This document shows, piece by piece, positions 18,721 to 26,813 of a stretch of DNA of 51,602 bases. How positions within the stretch are numbered: the first letter of the stretch is position 1; every line of letters starts with the position of its first letter. The notes below the pieces were generated by a model. It saw only the letters and a list, made by a program, of their open reading frames with translations, did no database searches and was not told the DNA's origin. The position numbers and the translations under genes are program-made. This stretch comes from Candidatus Eremiobacteraceae bacterium (GTDB taxonomy: Bacteria > Vulcanimicrobiota > Vulcanimicrobiia > Eremiobacterales > Eremiobacteraceae): the NCBI GenBank assembly GCA_036511855.1, contig DATCBN010000022.1, forward strand, positions 1-51,602, in the 5' to 3' direction.

Positions 18721-19707
18721 GTGAGTACATCAATGCAAGTTTCCGCGAAGTTCCGGACACTGATCGCAGTCGTTGCGATGGCTCCGTTGTCCGCCTGCTC
18801 GACCATCGGGACCTCCGCCGTGGCGCCGGTGCCGTACTCGGCGGTGAGCAACCGGCACCTCGGGAGCTACTATTCATGCCCCGCGACCGGCTCAATCAAG
18901 TACGTTTCCGATCTCTTCTACAATGTCGTCAACGTCTATGTCGGAAGCTTTGTCGGTCAGGCGCCGTGCGGCCAGATCGCCTCATCGTCACTGAGATTTC
19001 CGACGGGACTCTACGTCCGGCCGGCGACTCACGACCTTTACGTCGCGAATCAGGGAGGCCACAACGTCCTGGTTTTTCATAGGGGCCACGCAGACCCATA
19101 CGACACGTATACCGACCCCACCGGTCAATTGCCGAACGACGTCGCAGTAGCCGGCGACGGCACCGTCATGGCGGCCAATTACATCAGTTTCACCAAAGAC
19201 GAAGGGTCAATATCGACGTGGACCGCGGGGCCGAACGGCGGCACATTTGTCGGAAATTTTCCTGAGACGCACTCTTACCAAGGCGCCCACATCGCCATCA
19301 AGAAAAACGGCATCGTCTACTTCGATGACGTCGATCTCCATATTCTCCAGGGATACGTATGGTCAGTTTCGTGTCCGGCCGGGGCGTGCGCCGCTCAACA
19401 TCGCGTTTCGGGCGTGATATTGAAATTTCCGGGCGGAATGGCTTGGGACGATAATGGCGACTTGTTGATTATCGATTCGATGGCGCTCACCGCCGATACA
19501 TTCGAATTGCCCAATCCAAACCCGTCGACATTTCCGCTCATCGGTTTTCCAGATGCTATGGCGATCAACAGGCACGACCATCATATGTTTGTCATAGACG
19601 GGTCCCGAGACCAAACCGAGGAGTACTCGTATCCGGGCGGTACGCTCATCGGAACCGTAAGCGGCCAGACCAATAGCATCCTCGCCGGAGTCGCCGTCGA
19701 TCCGTAA
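18721..19707 (+). CDS. Lipoprotein with NHL/beta-propeller-like repeats
   Basis: A secreted lipoprotein of about 328 aa. The N-terminus has a signal peptide ending in the lipobox LSAC with Cys26 (counted from GTG 18721); ATG 18733 is an equally possible start. The mature part consists of beta-strand repeats of the type VRPATHDLYVANQGGHNVLVF, LPNDVAVAGDGTVMAANY, GGMAWDDNGDLLIIDS and FPDAMAINRHDHHMFVIDG, as in NHL/SMP-30 propellers, where each blade ends in a V/I-rich strand. Two Cys pairs may be disulphides. The family is often expanded in related uncultured bacteria, but I cannot name a function. Convergent with egtA downstream. Confidence 0.8.
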   Translation: MSTSMQVSAKFRTLIAVVAMAPLSACSTIGTSAVAPVPYSAVSNRHLGSYYSCPATGSIKYVSDLFYNVVNVYVGSFVGQAPCGQIASSSLRFPTGLYVRPATHDLYVANQGGHNVLVFHRGHADPYDTYTDPTGQLPNDVAVAGDGTVMAANYISFTKDEGSISTWTAGPNGGTFVGNFPETHSYQGAHIAIKKNGIVYFDDVDLHILQGYVWSVSCPAGACAAQHRVSGVILKFPGGMAWDDNGDLLIIDSMALTADTFELPNPNPSTFPLIGFPDAMAINRHDHHMFVIDGSRDQTEEYSYPGGTLIGTVSGQTNSILAGVAVDP

Positions 19708-19762
19708 GCGGCGGCTCTGGTCACCGACGTGGACGAGAATCCATGGCGTTAGCGGGCACTTT

Positions 19763-21085
19763 TCACACCACCCGCCACGCCGCCATCGCACGCCCGACGT
19801 CGCCGCCGCTGTCGCGCAAGATGATATCGGCAGGAGCGACGCCGTCGTGCAGACGCGAGAGAAGCGGCTCGAGGTACCGCGCCTCGTCTGGCGCGACGCG
19901 CGACAATCCTTGTGCGGCCAGCGCCCCCGCAGCGCGGGCAACGGAGAGCACGTCGATGCTAACCGCGCGGGCAGCCAACGCTCGTGTCGCGATGTCGCCC
20001 TGCAATTCAACGAACTCCTGTGCATTGAGCGATGGCGCGAGCTCAAGCGCCGCGTCGAGCGTGGCCGCATCCCACGTGAGCCCTTTCCACAAAGCTATGA
20101 CTGCGAGCGCATCGGCGCTCGAGGAGCTATCGGCGCTGCGCATTTCCACATAACCCGGCCGGATGCGAGCTTCGGTGAAGATCGTGCTCAATGCGTCGGC
20201 AAAATCGGAAATGGTCGCGTCTTCGACTTGGCGCAACGTTCTGCCGGCTCCAACTTCGACGCTTCCTCCGCGATTGACAAAGATCAATGGCGTCGCGAAG
20301 ACCCGCTCGACGAATGCGGCCAACGAAAACTCAGGCATCACCGCGCTTGAATGCACGCCGCTTCTGTCCGCGTCAGTTTCCAACCACGCGGCGTAGCGCT
20401 CCGACTTTCGGCCAGTTGCAACGCCGTTGGCGAAGGGAGAATTTGCGAACATCGCCGCGACGATCGGTCCTAGCCGGTTGCCGAGGACGAACTTCTTGCC
20501 GAGATCTTCATCATCGCAGTAGTCGATGCTCGTCTGAATTGACGCCGTCCGCGTCATCATATCCCATGCACGCGCCCCGCGTTCGCGGAGGTAGGGCCGC
20601 ATGACGTCGTAGCGCAGCTTTTGAATCCAGCGCTGTTCATCGAGACGCCGGAGCGGATCGAATCCCACAGCCAAAAAATCTATGCCGAGCGATTGGCCCA
20701 CGCCGACGAGTTGGACGAGATAACCGCGCAGGTCGGCCTCGATGCGGTGAAGCGTCCCTTGGGCCGATCCTGAAAATTCAATCTGACCGCCGGGCTCGAG
20801 CGTTATGCGACCGGAGGGAAGCGTGACGGCGACGATGTCTGCGCCTTCCAATTCCCATTGCGCAGGATCAGGACACAATTTTTCGAGGATGCTGCGCACC
20901 TGCTCGGGCGATATGCGCCGCAGGCTGGAACGGTCAAAACCGATGAGTTCGAGTTCGAGGCCAGACGACCAAGCAGGGCGAGGCTTAGCGCCGGCGCGCA
21001 AAAACTCGACCGCCTCATCCACTTTGGGCGCACGCAGCGGACGGGCGAGGAAGGACCCGCCGGAATCGGCAACTATATCGCGCAT
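19763..21085 (-). CDS. egtA: Glutamate--cysteine ligase, EgtA/GshA2 type
   Basis: This enzyme joins glutamate and cysteine to gamma-glutamylcysteine using ATP; in actinobacterial ergothioneine synthesis the product is the sulphur donor for EgtB. The 440-aa protein shows the GCS2 family blocks SSGLELELIGFD (E-x-E near the N-terminus), VTLPSGRITLEPGGQIEFSG, HRIEADLRGYLVQLVGVGQS, FLAVGFDPLRR, and MTRTASIQTSIDYCDDEDLGKK, with RPGYVEMRSAD near the end. The start, MRDIVADSGG at 21085, shares its CATG with the divergent egtB start. The role in ergothioneine synthesis rests on its neighbour; the sequence could equally serve glutathione synthesis. Confidence 0.9.
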   Translation of the reverse strand: MRDIVADSGGSFLARPLRAPKVDEAVEFLRAGAKPRPAWSSGLELELIGFDRSSLRRISPEQVRSILEKLCPDPAQWELEGADIVAVTLPSGRITLEPGGQIEFSGSAQGTLHRIEADLRGYLVQLVGVGQSLGIDFLAVGFDPLRRLDEQRWIQKLRYDVMRPYLRERGARAWDMMTRTASIQTSIDYCDDEDLGKKFVLGNRLGPIVAAMFANSPFANGVATGRKSERYAAWLETDADRSGVHSSAVMPEFSLAAFVERVFATPLIFVNRGGSVEVGAGRTLRQVEDATISDFADALSTIFTEARIRPGYVEMRSADSSSSADALAVIALWKGLTWDAATLDAALELAPSLNAQEFVELQGDIATRALAARAVSIDVLSVARAAGALAAQGLSRVAPDEARYLEPLLSRLHDGVAPADIILRDSGGDVGRAMAAWRVV

Positions 21086-22379
21086 GATTGCTTCGCTGAC
21101 CGTGACGCAGCGCCAAGACGCGCTCGCAAAGACCAGGGCGCGGACGTTCCAACTCTTCGACCTTGCCACCTCCGAGGCCGTGCTCCATGGCGCGCCGTTG
21201 CCCGGATTCCGGCCGGTGCTTTGGCATCTCGCGCATATCGGCGCGTTCGAGGGATATTGGGTTCTCCAACGAGCGCTCGGTAGCCCGAGCATCAATCCGC
21301 GTTACGACGTGCTGTTCGATCCCATCAAGACGCCGCGCGAACAGGCCGACGTGCTGCCAAGCCGCGCGGAAATGCAATCCTATCTCGATCAAACGCGCGC
21401 AGACGTTTTACGAGCGCTCGAAGAGACCGATGGGGCGCGCTCGGACAACGTGCTGTTGAAAGATGGCTATGTCTTCGATCTCGTGCTGGAGCACGAACGT
21501 CAGCATCAAGAGACTCTCGCCGCGCTGATCAACGCGATGCCGCACCAGCTCAAGAATTCAGGGCCGCCCGCAGTTCAAGGAAAGCGGCGGATGCCAGCCG
21601 GAGAAATAACCATTCCCGCAGTCCGCTTTCGCATCGGCGGCAACGGCACGTCGTTCGAATACGACAACGAGCTTCCACCGTTCGACATCGATATCGCCGC
21701 TTTTCGCATCGATCGCGATCTCACGACGAATGCGGAATATGCAGAGTTCATCGATCGCGGTGGTTACTCGCGGCGCGAATGGTGGAGCGACGACGGATGG
21801 GCTTGGAAAGAGCAAGAACAAATCGCAAATCCGCTCGGCTGGTCCGGCCCGCCGTGGCGCGAGCGCAGGTTTTTCGATGAGGGCCCATTGCGCGAAGACG
21901 CGCCGGTTACCGGCGTCTCGTGGTTCGAGGCCGACGCGTTTGCGCGGTCGCTCGGCAAACGCTTACCTACCGAATTCGAATGGGAAGCTGCGTCCGCGTG
22001 GGACGACGCGGCTAAACGCCGGCGCACGTTCCCGTGGGGCGACGCTGCGTTCACGCCCGAGCTTGCCAATGCCGCCGCCATCGTTTGGTCCACCACGCCG
22101 GTCGGTTCGTATCCCCTTGGCGATGCGCAATCCGGCTTGCACGACGCCGCGGGCAATCTTTGGGAATGGACATCGTCTGCGTTCGAGGGCTATCCCGGCT
22201 TCCGCGCCGACCCGTACCCGGAATACTCAGAGCTGTGGTTCGACGGCGATCACCGCGTCGCACGCGGCGGGTCGTGGTTCACCGCGCCGGCGCTTTTGCG
22301 CGCATCGTTCCGCAATTTCTACAGGCGCAATTTCCGCCTTGGTTTCCTCGGAATCCGCTGCGCGCGCGACGGCGTCTGA
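21084..22379 (+). CDS. egtB: Ergothioneine biosynthesis sulfoxide synthase EgtB-like
   Basis: EgtB is a non-haem iron enzyme that couples hercynine with a thiol donor using oxygen. From ATG 21084 the protein is 431 aa. The N-terminal DinB_2 domain has LWHLAHIG (H48/H51) and EHERQHQET (H137, H141), the probable three-His iron site. The C-terminal FGE-sulfatase domain has FRIDRDLTTNAEYAEFI, VTGVSWFEADAFARSLGKRL and PTEFEWEAA. The EgtB-like end reads DAAGNLWEWTSSAFEGYPGF, then DGDHRVARGGSWFT and RASFRNFYRR. The last blocks favour EgtB over generic formylglycine-generating proteins. The ATP-grasp gene downstream overlaps its end. EgtC, EgtD and EgtE are not in this window. Confidence 0.88.
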   Translation: MIASLTVTQRQDALAKTRARTFQLFDLATSEAVLHGAPLPGFRPVLWHLAHIGAFEGYWVLQRALGSPSINPRYDVLFDPIKTPREQADVLPSRAEMQSYLDQTRADVLRALEETDGARSDNVLLKDGYVFDLVLEHERQHQETLAALINAMPHQLKNSGPPAVQGKRRMPAGEITIPAVRFRIGGNGTSFEYDNELPPFDIDIAAFRIDRDLTTNAEYAEFIDRGGYSRREWWSDDGWAWKEQEQIANPLGWSGPPWRERRFFDEGPLREDAPVTGVSWFEADAFARSLGKRLPTEFEWEAASAWDDAAKRRRTFPWGDAAFTPELANAAAIVWSTTPVGSYPLGDAQSGLHDAAGNLWEWTSSAFEGYPGFRADPYPEYSELWFDGDHRVARGGSWFTAPALLRASFRNFYRRNFRLGFLGIRCARDGV

Positions 22380-23748
22380 CGCCGCGCTGACGCGCGCGAT
22401 CGATCGCTACAACGCGCTGTGTGCCGACCCGTCGCTCGTCGACCGGAAGATAATCGCCGCTTTCTGCGATGCGATGCGCATGCGGGGCCTTACGTTCGAT
22501 GGGTCGCCGCAGTGCCGCAGCTTGCGGCCGGCTTTCCTCTCATACGATCGTGTCGCTGAACTAGGCGCAGCCGTCCGTGCCATGTCGGCAGCGTTCGCGG
22601 TCATCGAGCGGCGCGCGCTTGACGACCCCTCGGTCGCGCGAGAACTCGGACTTTCATCGGATGAAGCGGCGCTTGCGGCGGTAGACCCCGGTTATGAAGG
22701 ATCGACCGCCGTCTCACGGCTCGACACTTTTTTTGACGAACGCGTGCAAGTCGTGGAGTATAACGCGGATAGTCCGGCGGGCATGTCTTACGACGCCGGT
22801 CAGGCGCACCTCGTTCGCGATCTCCCAGTGATGCGGCGCTTCATGGAAGAGTATGACGTCGAACACGTCGCGGCCGACCGCGGTCTGCGTGAGTCGTTGC
22901 TTTCGGTATGGGCTGAATTTCGCCGGCGCCGAGCGCCGGATGCATCGCCGGTCCCGACCGTGGCGATCGTCGATCTCGCCGGGGCTCCGACGACCGCCGA
23001 ATTCCACCTCGTCGCGCGCGATTTCGGCGAGCATGGCGTGAAGGCAGCCGTGTGCTCGCCGGAGGAGCTCACGTACGATGGTAAGGAGCTGCGGGCCGGC
23101 GGGTCGCACGTCGATCTCGTCTATCGGCGATTGCTCGTTGCCGACTTCTTCGCCCACTATGACCTACGACATCCGCTCGCAGCCGCATACCGCGATGGAG
23201 CCGTCTGCGTCGCAAGCTCTTTCCGGTGTAAGTTCACCCACAAGAAGATGGCGCTCGCGATGATGTGCGATCCGGCGAAGCGGACATGGTTCGACGAAAA
23301 CCAACTCGATGCAATCGCGCGGCTCGTGCCGCACACATCGTCGCTCGACGGCGACGCGGTCGGCCATGCCGTTGAAAATCGAAGTTCGCTCGTCCTTAAG
23401 CCCAATGACGATTATGGCGGACGAAATGTGATCGTGGGTTGGGAATGTGATGACGCTTCGTGGCGGGCTGCGGTCGAGAGCGCTGCGCGCGCGGGCGGCT
23501 TCGTGGTCCAGTCGCGCGCAACCGCGCATTTCGAAGACTTCCCGATCTTCGATCCCGATGCGCCGGAACTCGGGTACCGGATTCAGCGGCTGCTCGCCGA
23601 TTGCAATCCGTTCATCTTTCGCAATGGTGAAGTGGGCGGATATCTTACCCGCCTCTCCCCGTCATCGATCGTCAACGTGGCGCGCGGGGGTCAGGCGATC
23701 CCGACATTTGTGATCTGCCCGCGGGCGGATGCTCCTCAGACGCCCTGA
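22339..23748 (+). CDS. ATP-grasp domain protein (circularly permuted type) next to egtB
   Basis: The protein (about 469 aa if started at TTG 22339; no ATG or GTG occurs near the natural N-terminus, so the start is uncertain) looks like a circularly permuted ATP-grasp ligase. Visible blocks are VVEYNADSPAGMSYDAGQ, ASSFRCKFTHKKMALAMM, then SSLVLKPNDDYGGRNVIVGW (ATP-binding lysine and glycine loop), AGGFVVQSRA and NPFIFRNGEVGGYLTRL with the metal-ligand region. The family joins a carboxylate to an amine or thiol using ATP, through an acyl-phosphate. It overlaps egtB by about 40 nt and ends in a 13-nt convergent overlap with a VOC gene, so co-expression with egtB is likely. Its substrate in this setting is unknown; a peptide or thiol ligase is one guess. 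Confidence 0.78.
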   Translation: MVSSESAARATASDAALTRAIDRYNALCADPSLVDRKIIAAFCDAMRMRGLTFDGSPQCRSLRPAFLSYDRVAELGAAVRAMSAAFAVIERRALDDPSVARELGLSSDEAALAAVDPGYEGSTAVSRLDTFFDERVQVVEYNADSPAGMSYDAGQAHLVRDLPVMRRFMEEYDVEHVAADRGLRESLLSVWAEFRRRRAPDASPVPTVAIVDLAGAPTTAEFHLVARDFGEHGVKAAVCSPEELTYDGKELRAGGSHVDLVYRRLLVADFFAHYDLRHPLAAAYRDGAVCVASSFRCKFTHKKMALAMMCDPAKRTWFDENQLDAIARLVPHTSSLDGDAVGHAVENRSSLVLKPNDDYGGRNVIVGWECDDASWRAAVESAARAGGFVVQSRATAHFEDFPIFDPDAPELGYRIQRLLADCNPFIFRNGEVGGYLTRLSPSSIVNVARGGQAIPTFVICPRADAPQTP

Positions 23749-24137
23749 TACACCACTTCGATGCGGAGTCCGCTGGGGTCGCGCACCCACATCGCATAGT
23801 AATCTTCGCCGTAGTCGGTCACGACCGAAGGTTCGTCGTCGATTTCGGCGCCCAACTCGTCCAGGAGCTTCTGGCACTCATCTACTTTCGTCCGTGAATC
23901 CGCGTTCAGCGCGAGGTGATCGAAGCCAACGCGTTTTTCGCCGTCGTAAAGGTCATCGGCCGTCTTCTTGCCCCTGACGATGATGATCTCAAAGCCTTCG
24001 CGCTGATAGCCGAAAGATTCGTCTTTATCGAAGACCAGATCGAAGCCGAGCGCGGGCAGAAGCGCGCCGTAGAATTTTTTGGCGACCTTCAGGGCGTCGG
24101 TGCCGATGGTCAAATGGTGGATCGGGTGTACCGGCAT
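23736..24137 (-). CDS. VOC/glyoxalase-superfamily protein
   Basis: A single-domain VOC protein of about 133 aa from ATG 24137 (MPVHPIHHLTIGTDAL); an in-frame ATG at 24155 would add six residues. The fold is seen in HHLTIGTDALKVAKKFYGAL with a metal-position His, GFDHLALNADSRTKVDE in the second module, and the terminal YYAMWVRDPSGLRIEVVY with the conserved Glu. This end resembles glyoxalase or dioxygenase-like VOC proteins. It is separate from the VOC gene at 18158 and only distantly similar in composition. The stop overlaps the ATP-grasp stop by 13 nt. Substrate unknown. Confidence 0.88.
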   Translation of the reverse strand: MPVHPIHHLTIGTDALKVAKKFYGALLPALGFDLVFDKDESFGYQREGFEIIIVRGKKTADDLYDGEKRVGFDHLALNADSRTKVDECQKLLDELGAEIDDEPSVVTDYGEDYYAMWVRDPSGLRIEVVYQGV

Positions 24138-24344
24138 AGTTGTGGACGAATCCATTCCTTGAGAGCGAGTGGTTGAAAAAGCGCGAGCGAACAGCGCGTA
24201 CCACTTGGAGCGCACTCGCTAGTTGCGACAACGGGAACGGCTTGTTCCTGCCTGAATGCAGCGCTTTCGGACGATATCGTCCGGATGTGAGGGCTGCCGG
24301 CGCCCGTTCGCTCAGGCGCGGTGCGACAAAAAAAGGATGTTGAC

Positions 24345-24677
24345 GTGGACCATAGGCTAGTTACCACCGGATTTGATATACCGGGTTATAAGATTCAGCG
24401 CACACTTGGCGTAGTTCGCGGCATCACCGTTCGCTCGCGGAGCATCTTCGGCAACATCGGTGCGGGGATTCAATCGCTCTTCGGCGGCAACATCACCCTC
24501 TACACCGAGCTCTGTGAAGCGGCGCGCTCCGAGGCGTACTCGCTGATGATCCAACACGCCGAGGTGATAGGTGCGAACGCGCTGATCGGCGTGCGCTACG
24601 ACGCCGCCGAAGTCGCCGGCGGTATCTCGACGGAAGTGCTTTGTTACGGCACTGGCGTGGTGCTCGAACCGGCGTAG
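24345..24677 (+). CDS. YbjQ/UPF0145 family protein
   Basis: A 110-aa protein of the YbjQ family, annotated elsewhere as a possible heavy-metal-binding domain and forming oligomers in known structures. Characteristic blocks are VTTGFDIPGYKIQRTLGVVRGITVR, SEAYSLMIQHAEVIGANALIGVRYD and the end STEVLCYGTGVVLE. The GTG at 24345 is preferred because AAGGA precedes it by about 7 nt; an upstream GTG at 24321 would add a lysine-rich tail with no ribosome binding site. There is no membrane segment. It stands alone, followed directly by the multi-unit hairpin repeat. The 24138-24344 region upstream holds no other gene that I can see. Confidence 0.9.
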   Translation: MDHRLVTTGFDIPGYKIQRTLGVVRGITVRSRSIFGNIGAGIQSLFGGNITLYTELCEAARSEAYSLMIQHAEVIGANALIGVRYDAAEVAGGISTEVLCYGTGVVLEPA

Positions 24678-24680
24678 GTG

Positions 24681-24799
24681 GGTGAGCAACCCGTACTAGG
24701 GTGAGCAGAGCTCACCCACTCTTGTACTAGGGCGAGCATCGCTCGCCCATAAAAAAATGGGGCAAGCGATGCTTGCCCTAGTACGGCTTGCCCTCCTAC
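24681..24799. repeat. Composite intergenic hairpin repeat, locus 3 (three complete units plus fragments)
   Basis: Three intact hairpins: GGGTGAGC-AGA-GCTCACCC (24699-24717), GGGCGAGC-ATC-GCTCGCCC (24730-24748) and GGGCAAGC-GAT-GCTTGCCC (24760-24778). An A-tract lies between units two and three. Half units flank them: GGTGGGTGAGC at 24678 and GCTTGCCCTCCTAC at 24786. The spacer motif GTACTAGGG/CCCTAGTAC recurs between units. It lies between the convergent YbjQ and sufU genes and is the longest of the five loci. Confidence 0.92.
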
Positions 24800-24804
24800 A
24801 TGAG

Positions 24805-25236
24805 CTACGAAGGGCGGCCGTCGGGGAACGCTTCTTCTTCCGGCGACGGTTCGTATTTCATGGCCAAGGCCTGCTTAAGCACTTTGATGCCCAAGAGCGC
24901 GCATTTCAACCGCGCAGCCGATATGCTGATGCCGACGTTGGCCAGCACTTCATCCTTGCCGATCTTCGCGATTTCGGTCAAGGGCATCCCCTTGATCTGC
25001 TCTGTGAGCAGGGAAGCCGACGCCATTGAGATCGCGCAGCCGCGGCCGGCGAACTTGACCTCGGTCACTTTCCCATCTTCGACGCGCAGATCCATCCGGA
25101 TCTTGTCGCCGCACAGCGGGTTGTTGTCCTCGAAGGTCGCGTCGGGATCCGTCAACGTCCCCGCATTGCGCGGATTGCGATAGTGATCCAAGATGAAGTC
25201 GCGATAGAGTTCGTCCATGGCGCCGAAGTCGTTCAT
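24805..25236 (-). CDS. sufU: Fe-S cluster assembly scaffold/sulfur acceptor SufU
   Basis: SufU accepts sulphur from SufS and passes it into cluster building; a zinc site holds the active cysteine. The 143-aa protein has NPLCGDKI with Cys42 and Asp44, GRGCAISMASASL with Cys67, and RLKCALLG with Cys112, the complete SufU/IscU ligand set. The insertion between the second and third ligands (KGMPLTEIAKIGKDEVLAN) is typical of SufU. The start overlaps the sufS stop by 4 nt. A second ATG at 25218 (MDELYRDFIL) matches most homologues' starts and may be the real one. It is the last gene of the suf operon. Confidence 0.95.
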   Translation of the reverse strand: MNDFGAMDELYRDFILDHYRNPRNAGTLTDPDATFEDNNPLCGDKIRMDLRVEDGKVTEVKFAGRGCAISMASASLLTEQIKGMPLTEIAKIGKDEVLANVGISISAARLKCALLGIKVLKQALAMKYEPSPEEEAFPDGRPS

Positions 25237-26501
25237 TTTATCTTGAAGACGGACTTGGCCTTATCGATCGCACGGACGAGCGCATCGACTTCCGCCGGCG
25301 TATTGTAGAGGTAGAACGACGCGCGGGCGGTGGCTGCCACGCCGAGCTTTTCCATCAGTGGCTGATTGCAATGATGGCCCGCACGTACGCATACGCCTTC
25401 ACTGTCGAGAATCGTCGCCAGATCGTGCGCGTGGATGTCGCCGACGGTCATCGATACGACGCCGGTCCGATGGGCGAGCGAGGGTCCGTAGACCGTGACC
25501 GCCGGCATCTGCGCAAGCCGCGAGAGCGCGTACTCGGTCAATCGAAGTTCGTATTCGTGGATTCGCGCCATGCCGATCGCCTCGAGATAGTCGACAGCCG
25601 CGCCGAGGCCGACCGCCTCAGCGATCGCCGGAGTGCCGGCTTCAAAGCGCGCAGGGACACCCGCGTACGTCGATGACTCGAGCCCCACGACGTTGATCAT
25701 GCCGCCGCCCGATAAGAAGGGAGGCATCGCGTCGAGCAGTTCTCTGCGGCCCCAAAGAATGCCGACCCCGGTCGGCCCCAACATCTTGTGCGCCGAAAAA
25801 GCTGCGAAATCGCATCCCCATGCTTGCACGTCGACGGGCATCCGAGGCACGGCTTGGCACGCGTCCACGACCGAGACGGCGCCCGCCGCCCGCGCTCGCG
25901 CCGTTAGCGTGGCGACGTCGTTTATCGTCCCAAGCGTATTGCTGACCGCGGTGAACGCGAAGAGCGCCGCACCATCGAGCAGTGCATCGAGGTTTGAAAG
26001 ATCGAGCAGTCCATCATCGTCGACACGCACGAATCGCAACGACGCTCCGGTGTGCTGCGCGAGGATCTGCCACGGAACGAGGTTGGAATGGTGTTCCATC
26101 TCGGTGAGAACTATCGCATCGCCCTTGCGCACATTCTGGCGGCCCCACGAGTACGCCACGAGATTCAGCGCTTCGGTCGCGTTGCGGACGTAGATGCATT
26201 CCGAGGCGGACGGAGCGCCGATGAAGCGAGCCACTTTGCGCCGCGCTTCTTCATACGCCTCGGTGGCCAATTCGCTGATGTGATAGACGCCGCGATGAAT
26301 GTTGGCGTGATAGCGACGGTAGTAGTCGTCCATCGCGTCGATGACTTGGATAGGCTTCTGCGACGACGCCGCGCTGTCCAAGAACACCAGGGGTTTGCCG
26401 TGCGGCCGCTCCTTGAGGATCGGGAACTCGGCGCGGATGCGCGCGACATCCGTTTCGGTAAGGGGCTGAGCGGCGGGTCCTGCGATAGCCGACATTTTCA
26501 T
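25233..26501 (-). CDS. sufS: Cysteine desulfurase SufS
   Basis: SufS is a group II PLP-dependent cysteine desulfurase giving persulfide sulphur for Fe-S clusters. The 422-aa protein has the PLP lysine in FSAHKMLGPTGVGILWG (K239), the cofactor histidine in TEMEHHSNLVPW, and the short active loop RAGHHCNQPLM with catalytic Cys378, the group II form. The N-terminal FLDSAASSQKP and YRRYHANIHRGVYHIS blocks are typical. It overlaps both the upstream Rieske gene and downstream sufU by 4 nt, so the three are translationally coupled. Confidence 0.97.
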   Translation of the reverse strand: MKMSAIAGPAAQPLTETDVARIRAEFPILKERPHGKPLVFLDSAASSQKPIQVIDAMDDYYRRYHANIHRGVYHISELATEAYEEARRKVARFIGAPSASECIYVRNATEALNLVAYSWGRQNVRKGDAIVLTEMEHHSNLVPWQILAQHTGASLRFVRVDDDGLLDLSNLDALLDGAALFAFTAVSNTLGTINDVATLTARARAAGAVSVVDACQAVPRMPVDVQAWGCDFAAFSAHKMLGPTGVGILWGRRELLDAMPPFLSGGGMINVVGLESSTYAGVPARFEAGTPAIAEAVGLGAAVDYLEAIGMARIHEYELRLTEYALSRLAQMPAVTVYGPSLAHRTGVVSMTVGDIHAHDLATILDSEGVCVRAGHHCNQPLMEKLGVAATARASFYLYNTPAEVDALVRAIDKAKSVFKIK

Positions 26502-26809
26502 TCCACCTCGACCTTGATCATGCCGTCATCGACGCGCACCGGATACGTGCGGACGGGTTGGATGGCCGGCAATCGTGTGGCCCGTCCCGTGGCCACGTCG
26601 AACCGGGCGCCATGGCGCGGGCATTCGATCTCGCCGCCGATCAATTCGCCCTGGTCCAACGGACCGCGATCGTGCGTGCACACGTCGTCGATCGCGTACA
26701 CGGAGCCCTCGAACTTGCAGAGCGCGATGCGATGGCCGCCAGCTTCCACGACTTTGACGGCGCCCTCGACGAGTTCGCTGTCTTGTCCGACCGCGACTAG
26801 CTGCGGCAT
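26498..26809 (-). CDS. Rieske-type [2Fe-2S] ferredoxin in the suf operon
   Basis: A 103-aa soluble Rieske protein. Cluster ligands are CTH (Cys44, His46) and CPRHGARFD (Cys63, His66), in the NirD/biphenyl-dioxygenase ferredoxin style rather than the membrane-bound bc1 type; there is no signal or anchor. Similar small Rieske ferredoxins occur within suf operons of actinobacteria and other high-GC bacteria, between sufD and sufS. A role as electron donor or regulator in cluster assembly is plausible but not shown. It starts 4 nt after sufD and overlaps sufS by 4 nt. Confidence 0.94.
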   Translation of the reverse strand: MPQLVAVGQDSELVEGAVKVVEAGGHRIALCKFEGSVYAIDDVCTHDRGPLDQGELIGGEIECPRHGARFDVATGRATRLPAIQPVRTYPVRVDDGMIKVEVE

Positions 26810-26813
26810 GCCC

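Noticed and set aside
21084-22379. Formylglycine-generating sulfatase modifier, SenA or OvoA instead of EgtB
   Set aside because: DinB plus FGE-type domains with EgtB-like C-terminal blocks are present; there is no OvoA methyltransferase domain and no sen partner genes nearby. SenA cannot be strictly excluded without a tree.
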